32,492 nucleotides of DNA from Prochlorococcus sp. AG-679-K21 (GCA_003208885.1 QCUP01000009.1:1-32492); one strand, 5' to 3'. Positions 18,993 to 26,130 are shown, counted from the stretch's first letter. The notes: generated by a model not told the origin, from the sequence alone. Numbers and translations are program-made.

Positions 18993-19063
18993 ATCTAAAT
19001 TTTCTTTTTGTGGTTTATGTAGCTCTTTATTATTTTTATTTAGTAGTGAGGGTTGCTTACCTT

Positions 19064-19246
19064 TTACTTTTTATAAATGAATTTTTGTATATCTTCAAAA
19101 AGGGTTGATTTAGAGCGAAAAAAACCATTTGAATTTAAATAAGATTTACCTTTTTCTATATTTTCAATTCTTTTTTCATAAGAATTATCATCTAAATCTT
19201 TTTGCATAAAAAAAATAGTGGGAGTCTTATTCTGAATAATGCTCAC
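19064..19246 (-). CDS. Hypothetical protein
   Basis: 60-aa ORF from ORF track. Confidence 0.35.
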   Translation of the reverse strand: MSIIQNKTPTIFFMQKDLDDNSYEKRIENIEKGKSYLNSNGFFRSKSTLFEDIQKFIYKK

Positions 19247-19342
19247 AAAAAAGCGGTTACCTTAAATACAAAATTCAGATCTTTTTTGAATTGCTTCTCA
19301 TTCAAACTAAAGAACTAATAAAAAAGTTTCTTTCTTAAATAT

Positions 19343-19537
19343 CTAAGAATCTTTTGATATTTTGTTCTTCATGTCCTCAATATTATTAATTAATTTGTCT
19401 AACCATTCTGTATTGTCCTCTGGTTTTAGATATGTAATTTTTGGTTGATTAATTTCAAGAGTCTCGAAATCTCCACTCATAAATTCTCCTTCGTAAATTA
19501 TTCTAAACTTTATATATGGTCTAATTGATTTAAACAA
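19343..19537 (-). CDS. Hypothetical protein
   Basis: 64-aa ORF; possible internal start MSGDFETLEINQPKITYLKPEDNTEWLDKL. Confidence 0.45.
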   Translation of the reverse strand: MFKSIRPYIKFRIIYEGEFMSGDFETLEINQPKITYLKPEDNTEWLDKLINNIEDMKNKISKDS

Positions 19538-19552
19538 AACACTGAGTATCTA

Positions 19553-19585
19553 ATGTGTGCGGTTTGATGAACATATAGGTACGGA
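19553..19585. promoter_or_regulatory. 11-bp-phased triple motif upstream of 19343-19537
   Basis: tgtgtgcggtttgatgaacatataggtacgga; same layout at 32047-32078. Confidence 0.45.
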
Positions 19586-19708
19586 AATAGGTATGTTTTT
19601 TTAGCCATTTAAATCTATGGCTGACTTAGATTAAAAACATGGTTGTCATGAGTCGGTTACGTTGCTAAAACTGAAATCAACCATAAACTTTAAATTGCAT
19701 TTAATAAA

Positions 19709-19891
19709 ATGACTTACTACAGTTGCTTTGATCAAAAAGGAAACATAATTGCTCGCTGTCAGACTAAAGAAGATATCGAAGTTTTAAAGAAAATGGGCAG
19801 AATAATAGTTGAGGTTAAAGAAATGAAAAATGAAGAATCTGTTGTCTGTTCTTTAACTGGTAGTCCGTCCGATTACAACGAAGATTATTAA
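19709..19891 (+). CDS. Hypothetical protein
   Basis: 60 aa MTYYSCFDQKGNIIARCQTKEDIEVLKKMGRIIVEVKEMK... Confidence 0.5.
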   Translation: MTYYSCFDQKGNIIARCQTKEDIEVLKKMGRIIVEVKEMKNEESVVCSLTGSPSDYNEDY

Positions 19892-19895
19892 GAAT

Positions 19896-20027
19896 ATGAC
19901 TCAAAGAACAATTCAATTAAATCAACATGGAAGATCAGGAGTTCTTTTGTTGGTTGCATTGAATAGCATTTATACTTTCTTTTCTACTTTTGAAAAAGCA
20001 TTAACGGATCGCGAAAGAGCGAGATAA
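19896..20027 (+). CDS. Small hypothetical membrane peptide
   Basis: 43 aa MTQRTIQLNQHGRSGVLLLVALNSIYTFFSTFEKALTDRERAR. Confidence 0.4.
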   Translation: MTQRTIQLNQHGRSGVLLLVALNSIYTFFSTFEKALTDRERAR

Positions 20028-20069
20028 AAATATTTAGTTATTTGTGGATTTAATGTCAATCAATAAAAA

Positions 20070-20225
20070 GTTCGAATGAGGTTCGAATGGAATTTTTTGT
20101 AAAAAATAAAAAACTTGCTATGACTAGCAAAATGAATCTCGCGCACTTTTCATTAGCCAAAAATTTTCTTCAGTCATATCAAGGTATTAGAAGAATATTG
20201 CAAAGTGTGGATAGGGTGTGGACGG
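20070..20225. repeat. Composite repeat copy 5, carrying a 36-bp copy of the EVE gene 5' end
   Basis: gttcgaatgag/gttcgaatgg at 20070/20081; TTGCTA-TGAC-TAGCAA hairpin; 20146-20181 identical to 7504-7539; gtgtggatagg/gtgtggacgg at 20205/20216. Confidence 0.9.
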
Positions 20226-20260
20226 AATAGTTTCTACACCCCTTTATTAACCTATTATCC

Positions 20261-20300
20261 ATCAAAGTCTCTATTTAGGAAAGTGAAGAGTGGGATGGGG
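20261..20300. repeat. Conserved repeat B, copy 3 (diverged)
   Basis: atcaaagtctctatttaggaaagtgaagagtgggatgggg. Confidence 0.85.
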
Positions 20301-20451
20301 TAAATCTTAGTTAGGAATAATTGATAAAAGAAGCTTTAGAGATTATTGTCCAAAATACAATTCTGACTAACTTTATAGAAGGGGTTGGATGCGGGCTATT
20401 GACGCTGGACAGCAGATCCCTTGAATTTGCTTTCTTAGATAAAAATATTAT

Positions 20452-21210
20452 ATGAAAAAAAAATCGCGAGATTATTATCTAGAAATTTTAAATTTATCAG
20501 AAGATTTTAATATCTATGCGCTTAAGAAGGCGTATAGAAGAGAAGCTAAAAAGTGGCATCCTGATCTGAACAAAGAAATAATCCTTACTGAAGAGAGGAT
20601 TAAGTTAATAAATGAAGCATATGAATTTTTAAAAACTTCCAAAAGAAGAATAGCAACCAAGGGGAAGGAATCTACTTCAAATGCATATCAGAAGGAATCT
20701 ACTTCAAATGCATATCAGAAAGAATCAACGAAGAGGAAGGAATCTACTTCAAATGCATATCAGAAAAACGCGATCAGAGAAAAGAAATCAAGATTTTTCT
20801 CGCTAAAAGTTACCCCCTTAATAATGGGCGTTATCTTAATAACATTAATTCAAATTTTTCCCCGTATACTTTGGAAAGTCTATTCACCGCCGAAATATTA
20901 TACAGATTCAATAAAAGCTTCATTAGTGAATGGTATTAAAGAATGCTTTAACCGTTATTTAGAAAAAAAATCTACAAAATTCTCTGATTCACAATTTTTT
21001 TCATCAAACAATTACGAAGGTTACTACATGAGTACATTAGTATCGATCAATAATAGTAATACTTGTTTTCAGGCACAAGCATTCCCTGAATTAAGATTTA
21101 AAGACAAACTCACAAGGTTCGATATCGAGCTGAATCTTAGAACAGGAATAATATCTAAAACTTGTGATGACCCATCAAAATATGGATGCAATGAAGGAAA
21201 TACTTGGTAG
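20452..21210 (+). CDS. J-domain (DnaJ-like) protein with internal peptide repeats and TM segment
   Basis: 252 aa; N-terminal J domain (DYYLEILNLSEDFNIYALKKAYRREAKKWHPDLNKE), three KESTSNAYQ repeats, TM, then exported C-terminal domain. Confidence 0.85.
   Translation: MKKKSRDYYLEILNLSEDFNIYALKKAYRREAKKWHPDLNKEIILTEERIKLINEAYEFLKTSKRRIATKGKESTSNAYQKESTSNAYQKESTKRKESTSNAYQKNAIREKKSRFFSLKVTPLIMGVILITLIQIFPRILWKVYSPPKYYTDSIKASLVNGIKECFNRYLEKKSTKFSDSQFFSSNNYEGYYMSTLVSINNSNTCFQAQAFPELRFKDKLTRFDIELNLRTGIISKTCDDPSKYGCNEGNTW
20665..20763. repeat. Three 27-bp perfect repeats inside the J-domain gene
   Basis: aaggaatctacttcaaatgcatatcag at 20665, 20692 and 20737. Confidence 0.95.
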
Positions 21211-21235
21211 ATATGCCAATGAATGAACCAATACC

Positions 21236-21266
21236 AAAGTTCCTATTTAGGAAAGTGATGGGTGGT
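21236..21266. repeat. Conserved repeat B, copy 4
   Basis: aaagttcctatttaggaaagtgatgggtgg. Confidence 0.9.
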
Positions 21267-21311
21267 TTTAGAAATATCTAATGTCTTATTAAATCAATAA
21301 ATTAGAGGAAA

Positions 21312-21450
21312 TTGCAAATCGTGAACATTTTTTTATAGGTTTTTGAAATCCATTGCTATGACTGCTGGCAAATGGTTCATTAACCAGTAGTTAGGTTCAG
21401 TCATATTAGTTATTTAGAAGAAAGTTACGATGTGGAACGGTGTGTGAATA
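21312..21450. repeat. Composite repeat copy 6
   Basis: attgcaaatcgtgaac, ATGACTG/CAGTCAT (21358-21364/21398-21404) enclosing CTGG/CCAG, then gtggaacggtgtgtgaat. Confidence 0.85.
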
Positions 21451-21573
21451 TATTGAGTATTTGCTACTCTCTGACAAAGTTCTATGCACCGATTTATTTA
21501 ATCTAATTTACCGTATAAAAAAATAAATTAAAAAATATAGAAACAGATCTCCAGAGATATAATTTTTTATAAT

Positions 21574-21792
21574 TTAACAACAAGAGCAACAGCTATCAGA
21601 TTCAGATTCGGGATGAATAGAAGTTAGTGCATCTGCAATATCTCTCAGCATATCTGCAACATATTCAGGAGGGCACCCAAATTTATTAACATAAGCAACA
21701 CTTTGTTTTGCCATATCTGTATAGGCAGGCAAAATCATGTTGTCTAGCTGGTCTTTAGTTGGTTGCCACTTTAACTCGCAATTATCTGACAT
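21574..21792 (-). CDS. Small protein with Cys-rich C-terminus (CCSCC)
   Basis: 72 aa; ...TSIHPESESDSCCSCC. Confidence 0.65.
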   Translation of the reverse strand: MSDNCELKWQPTKDQLDNMILPAYTDMAKQSVAYVNKFGCPPEYVADMLRDIADALTSIHPESESDSCCSCC

Positions 21793-21911
21793 CTGTGAAA
21801 GTAATATTTAATTTTTAGTTTAATGACTAAAAAACAATTGACAATAAGTCTGTATACTTTTTACTATCTAAAGTTTTGAATTCTAATTAAGGGTTGTATA
21901 TTTATTTTTTA

Positions 21912-21948
21912 ATATGATTATCATTTTCATTATTTATTATCAATGAAA
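21912..21948. promoter_or_regulatory. Candidate Fur/Zur-type operator between divergent Cys-rich genes
   Basis: tatgattatcattttcattatttattatcaatgaaag; resembles GATAATGATAATCATTATC-like boxes. Confidence 0.35.
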
Positions 21949-22020
21949 GCGTTATAGTCAGTGTTTGATTGCTTTTTAGTCTTGTATTCTTTATAATTAA
22001 ATTCGAATATTTAATTTATT

Positions 22021-22161
22021 ATGATTACTGCCTTATTAAATAATATTCTTATCAATAAGATATCTATTTCTAATAAAGAGGAAGTATGTCCTGGATGTGG
22101 ATGCACTTGTCCTTGTGAGTGTAAAGATTGCGCAGAATGCTCAACTTGTGGCGATCATTAA
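22021..22161 (+). CDS. Metallothionein-like Cys-rich peptide
   Basis: 46 aa MITALLNNILINKISISNKEEVCPGCGCTCPCECKDCAECSTCGDH (9 Cys); not in supplied ORF list. Confidence 0.65.
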   Translation: MITALLNNILINKISISNKEEVCPGCGCTCPCECKDCAECSTCGDH

Positions 22162-22440
22162 AATTTATAAATTTTAAAAAACTTGTTATAGCTTCATTCT
22201 TAACCTTGCTGTTCAGACAGATTTGCTTATCTGTTCACACATGAGCATTTGATTGAGGCTATTGCTGTATTTTGTATTGTTTCTATAGAACTACGCACCA
22301 GACCCTTAAGCTGTTTTTGGAGCGAAAACCTTAATGTCTTTCCTCCATTATCTGCAGCCCTTAACTAAATGATCTCCTTGAGGAATAAGCCTCTAGTGAA
22401 AGGGACAGGTCAAGATAGTTACACATTGATCTGTCGTGCT

Positions 22441-22513
22441 GTAGCCAGTAGTTAGGTTCATTCATAGTCTATAATTTGCGAGAAATAGTACTGCTGGTAT
22501 TGTGCTGGTATGG
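22441..22513. repeat. Composite repeat copy 7 (partial)
   Basis: gtagccagtagttaggttcattcatagtc, then tgctggtattg/tgctggtatgg at 22492/22503. Confidence 0.75.
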
Positions 22514-22587
22514 CATTTTGTTAACTTTTTCGTAAGTCAGCCAAATTAAAAGCATTTTATTTAGTTTATCGAACAATATTAGTCGAA

Positions 22588-22626
22588 GAAAGTTCCCATA
22601 AAGGAAAGTGATGGGTGGTATGGGGT
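22588..22626. repeat. Conserved repeat B, copy 5 (diverged)
   Basis: aaagttcccataaaggaaagtgatgggtggtatggggt. Confidence 0.85.
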
Positions 22627-22730
22627 CAATTATCCTTGCATGTACGTATATATTCGACCTCATAAATTTCTGTATAAACCCCGCCATTGATACTGAAAAA
22701 TAGGTTTATCGTATGAAATTTGTTTAATGT

Positions 22731-22759
22731 AGAACAGTTTTAAGAACAGTTTTTAGAAC
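22731..22759. repeat. 12-bp-phased triple direct repeat
   Basis: agaacagtttta/agaacagttttt/agaac at 22731, 22743 and 22755. Confidence 0.7.
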
Positions 22760-22839
22760 AAAATATAGGGTTATGAAATTTTTCGACTTATACAAATGTC
22801 TTAATAGGTTGACATAAGAGTTTTGTATATTGCTAATAC

Positions 22840-22975
22840 ACTTCGAATAAGGTTATTTAGGTCAGTTACTAAATCCTCGTGGAAAAGACTTTAGTGAATT
22901 TCTTTTACTGGTTACTAATGAGATCAGCCGAATCTCATTACGGTGAATCTTTATTTCCAGTAAGAGTTCCCTCCA
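22840..22975 (+). ncRNA. Candidate structured sRNA
   Basis: Upstream TTGACA (22809) with TAAT-type -10; nested stems TTACTGG/CCAGTAA (22905/22957) and TAATGAGAT/ATCTCATTA (22916/22932). Confidence 0.35.
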
Positions 22976-23129
22976 ATTCAATTAAGCCTTTTACAAAATA
23001 ATATATTTACATTGAAAAGAAAAAATTTATACCGAATTGAATAACCTTTGATTTATTTCAATCGACCCCACTAAAATTTTGAAGGATGCTTTTATTATGA
23101 GATAGATTATTCAATTCAATTTATTTTTA

Positions 23130-23363
23130 GTGTCAGAAGATCAAATAAAAAAATTTTTAGTGGAAATCCAAAAAAACAAAAATCTTCTTGATCAAGTTTT
23201 AAGCGTTGGGACTGCTGATGAGATTGCCAAAATAGCAAATGATTCAGGATTTAAATTTACAGGAAGTGAATTAAAAAATATTTCTAATGAAGTTGTTAAT
23301 GGAGTAAAAATAAAAAGTCAAGATACATCGCCATCTTATAACTTTGGAGAAGGTGGGAATTGA
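23130..23363 (+). CDS. Nif11-like leader peptide domain protein
   Basis: GTG start; 77 aa MSEDQIKKFLVEIQKNKNLLDQVLSVGTADEIAKIANDSGFKFTGSELKN..., Nif11 pattern; ends SYNFGEGGN. Confidence 0.75.
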   Translation: MSEDQIKKFLVEIQKNKNLLDQVLSVGTADEIAKIANDSGFKFTGSELKNISNEVVNGVKIKSQDTSPSYNFGEGGN

Positions 23364-23386
23364 TATAATCTTCTTTAAAAGAATTG

Positions 23387-23809
23387 CTAAACTTTATTTA
23401 TCCTACCTCCATAGCACCCATTACCAATTTTAAAAAAACTAGAAGTAGCTTTTAGTAATTCTCTATCATTGCTAACCTTTGATAGCTTTAGGGATAAACC
23501 TGAAAATAGAACTTTATTCACTTCATGGGATTTGATTTCTGTTTGATAAGGATGCCATATTTTATTACCCTTTAGGAGTATCGCATCTCCACTTAATTTA
23601 ATATTTGTGTTTTCAAAGCTCCAGCTTGAAGGCTTTATTTGAGTTGGTTTGTGTGTGTAAAAAGTACCTCTAATATTTTTCTCATTTGAAATGGTTCCTT
23701 TGAGCGCATTAGATCTTCTTTCAGATAAAACTATAGAAATACTAGGGACGTCTTCTGAAACTAAAACACAATTTATAGGTTGTATTATGTCAACTAAAAG
23801 AAAATACAA
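23387..23809 (-). CDS. Hypothetical protein
   Basis: 140-aa ORF. Confidence 0.6.
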   Translation of the reverse strand: MYFLLVDIIQPINCVLVSEDVPSISIVLSERRSNALKGTISNEKNIRGTFYTHKPTQIKPSSWSFENTNIKLSGDAILLKGNKIWHPYQTEIKSHEVNKVLFSGLSLKLSKVSNDRELLKATSSFFKIGNGCYGGRINKV

Positions 23810-23866
23810 TTACTTTAAAAAAATAAGTTAATTACTTATGAGTTTATACCAATCATCAATAATTTC

Positions 23867-23947
23867 TTAATGCCAAAGTAGCCAAAATAAAACACAACCA
23901 TAAATAACACCTGATAAAACTATTACTGGAAGCAGAAAGCTTTTCAT
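23867..23947 (-). CDS. Tiny membrane peptide
   Basis: 26 aa MKSFLLPVIVLSGVIYGCVLFWLLWH; ATGA overlap with the upstream ORF. Confidence 0.4.
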   Translation of the reverse strand: MKSFLLPVIVLSGVIYGCVLFWLLWH

Positions 23948-24114
23948 TTAATTAAAAATTTATCTAAACCATTTTGTTGGACGTATATAAAAAACCAAAT
24001 AGAAACAGATAGATTTAATAGTACTGTCAGTGATATAGAAATTATTAAAAACTTCTTCCCAACCCCATTTTGGGAAGAAGTTTTAACTGAAGTTGAAATT
24101 GACTCAAGTTCCAT
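23944..24114 (-). CDS. Small membrane protein
   Basis: 56 aa MELESISTSVKTSSQNGVGKKFLIISISLTVLLNLSVSIWFFIYVQQNGLDKFLIK. Confidence 0.5.
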   Translation of the reverse strand: MELESISTSVKTSSQNGVGKKFLIISISLTVLLNLSVSIWFFIYVQQNGLDKFLIK

Positions 24115-24417
24115 AAAAAAGAGTTAATTACTTATTAGTTTATACCAACTTTAAAAAATAGATTTTTAATTGAAATTCTTTATTAAAAAGAGATTTAAAA
24201 TCTTTCAAACACTATTATGTATTTAAAGTTACTTTAACAAATATTTTTAATCTATAAATTCGTTATAATTGTATTTAAATAATAATTAATGAATACATAT
24301 TAATCATTTAATTTTTATATTTAATATTATAATTTGTCCCTTTAGTTTATAAATTTTGAACTTGAATAAATAAATAATAATATCTATGTTTATATGAGTA
24401 TTTAAATTTTAAAAAAC

Positions 24418-24633
24418 ATGGTAGGAGTAACTAAAGATCCGACATTATTTTTACTTTTAGGGACTATTGGGCTTCTATTTTTTGGTTCAATAGGATATGG
24501 AATATATACAACAGTTGGACCATCATCATATAAATTAAGAGATACAATTAAAGAGCATGCAAGGTTACATGAATTAGGTATCGCACATGGACATAATAGT
24601 CAAAACCATAATGAAGCTGACCATATACATTAA
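24418..24633 (+). CDS. PsbN-like membrane protein with His-rich tail
   Basis: 71 aa; single TM then GYGIYTTVGPSSYKLRDTIKEH (PsbN-like FGPPS.LRDPFEEH) and tail HGHNSQNHNEADHIH. Confidence 0.55.
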   Translation: MVGVTKDPTLFLLLGTIGLLFFGSIGYGIYTTVGPSSYKLRDTIKEHARLHELGIAHGHNSQNHNEADHIH

Positions 24634-24645
24634 AAAGATATTTTA

Positions 24646-24783
24646 ATGAATTTATTTTTTGTTGACTCTGATTTAACGACAGGATTTTTCTTTATTTCAA
24701 TTTTTTCTGGAGCGTTGTTATCGTTTTTTATTTTCCTTCTTTTTTGGTTAACTAATCAAAATGCAATGTTTAAAAAACAATAG
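24646..24783 (+). CDS. Small membrane protein
   Basis: 45 aa MNLFFVDSDLTTGFFFISIFSGALLSFFIFLLFWLTNQNAMFKKQ. Confidence 0.5.
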   Translation: MNLFFVDSDLTTGFFFISIFSGALLSFFIFLLFWLTNQNAMFKKQ

Positions 24784-24797
24784 TTTGCTTATAAAAA

Positions 24798-24880
24798 GTT
24801 TGGGTAAATTTTGAGTAAAAATCACAAATCCTTGAGATCCATTCTGAAATCAGACTGACTCACTTTTCATTAGCCAGTAG
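24798..24880. repeat. Composite repeat copy 8
   Basis: gtttgggtaaa/ttttgagtaaa at 24798/24809, ccttgagatcca, ctcacttttcattagccagtag ending at 24880. Confidence 0.85.
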
Positions 24881-24996
24881 GACCATCATCTTATAAGTTA
24901 AGAGATACAATTAAAGAGCAGGCAAGATTACATGAGCTAGGTATAGCTCATGGACACAATAGTCACAATCATAATGAATCAGATCATCTTCATTAA
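24877..24996 (+). pseudogene. 5'-truncated duplicate of the PsbN-like gene at 24418
   Basis: VGPSSYKLRDTIKEQARLHELGIAHGHNSHNHNESDHLH*; in-frame TAG at 24871 inside the repeat, so no start. Confidence 0.85.
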
Positions 24997-25139
24997 AAAA
25001 TAATTTAAAAAAGTTTATTGCACTTATTACTTTTAAAACAACTCAAAAACAAGGAGAAGCCAATATCAAAAGTATTTTTAGTCTTGCTTTAGTGATGACC
25101 TCATTGGTAGTTTGGATATGCGTATTTAAATAAAAAATT

Positions 25140-25274
25140 ATGGCTAAAAAAGAAGGAAAGGAATTAGCGACAGTAAAGGTCTATCTCAATACTGGAATAA
25201 TTGCTGGATTAGTAGGTGTTGGGTTTATTTCCTCTACTTTAATTTTTGGTGTATTAGTTCTGGTTCTAAAATAA
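25140..25274 (+). CDS. Small membrane protein
   Basis: 44 aa MAKKEGKELATVKVYLNTGIIAGLVGVGFISSTLIFGVLVLVLK. Confidence 0.55.
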   Translation: MAKKEGKELATVKVYLNTGIIAGLVGVGFISSTLIFGVLVLVLK

Positions 25275-25297
25275 AAAGAATTCAAAATTTATGATCT

Positions 25298-25453
25298 TTA
25301 TTTAATTTTTTTTGAATTTAATAGAGGCCTTATTTTGTTTTTTAATTTCTCAAGAGGCTTTTCAATAAAATCAGGTTTTTTTAAAACTGCAAGGACAACC
25401 CATCCTGCGCTAATTACAAGAACCATTCCTAAATAAGCAAAACCATAAATCAT
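25298..25453 (-). CDS. Small membrane protein
   Basis: 51 aa MIYGFAYLGMVLVISAGWVVLAVLKKPDFIEKPLEKLKNKIRPLLNSKKIK. Confidence 0.5.
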   Translation of the reverse strand: MIYGFAYLGMVLVISAGWVVLAVLKKPDFIEKPLEKLKNKIRPLLNSKKIK

Positions 25454-25464
25454 TGATACTTTAA

Positions 25465-25653
25465 TTAAGTTGATTCTAATTCTACTTCTTTTTTGACTTC
25501 CTCTTCTTGTTTAAGTTCTATCTCATTTTTAACATCTTCTTTTTCTTTATCCTTAATTATTAATATTTTTTCTTTTCTTCCGAAATCATCTTTACCTGCA
25601 ATAAAGAATATTAGTGAAACTATAAAAAATAGTGCAAAAAGCAAAACTTCCAT
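25465..25653 (-). CDS. Small membrane protein with charged tail
   Basis: 62 aa; N-terminal TM then K/E-rich tail. Confidence 0.5.
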   Translation of the reverse strand: MEVLLFALFFIVSLIFFIAGKDDFGRKEKILIIKDKEKEDVKNEIELKQEEEVKKEVELEST

Positions 25654-26013
25654 TAACCAAGAAATTAAATTATTAATCTCAAATTAATTTACAGATCTGT
25701 TTTTAATCAACATCAAATAATACAACTTGCTGTTAATTTAATTTCAATCAACTACCAATTGATCTCTTTTATTTTTTGTTTGATATTGTGATGCAGCTTT
25801 TAAATGTTGAAACTCTTTTTAAGTTTTCAATTCTTTTTTTCTAAATCTTCGTTACCAAGCATTTAAATATTTTGATAAAGTTTATGAAGATACTCATTTA
25901 GAGTAATCTGTGACATAATTGTTCCATTAAAGTGTAAATTAGTTCAAATGATACAAGTCTCTCTCGCATTCTATTTACAATTAGTAATATTTATATATTA
26001 GCTTTTTAATCAG

Positions 26014-26130
26014 ATGAATTCAAACAAAGACATTCTTGACAGAGCCATAGGAAGACCAGCAATGATGGCTTTCATGATTTTAGTCGGAACATATGTAACA
26101 ACAGGTCAACTTATTCCAGGTGTTTTTTAA
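26014..26130 (+). CDS. hli: High-light-inducible protein (HLIP)
   Basis: 38 aa MNSNKDILDRAIGRPAMMAFMILVGTYVTTGQLIPGVF. Confidence 0.85.
   Translation: MNSNKDILDRAIGRPAMMAFMILVGTYVTTGQLIPGVF

Noticed and set aside
18796-19080. 94-aa plus-strand ORF
   Set aside because: Runs straight through the Yfr2-type RNA and its terminator; very likely spurious.
22469-22687. 72-aa minus-strand ORF
   Set aside because: Overlaps composite repeat copy 7 and repeat B copy 5; noncoding repeat more likely.
7504-24880. CRISPR array interpretation of the dispersed repeats
   Set aside because: Repeats are kilobases apart with genes between them, no regular spacers, no cas genes.
7504-24880. Pho-box interpretation of the 11-bp doublets
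   Set aside because: Period fits PhoB-type sites but unit sequence does not resemble known Pho boxes and most are not in clear promoters; kept only as an alternative.
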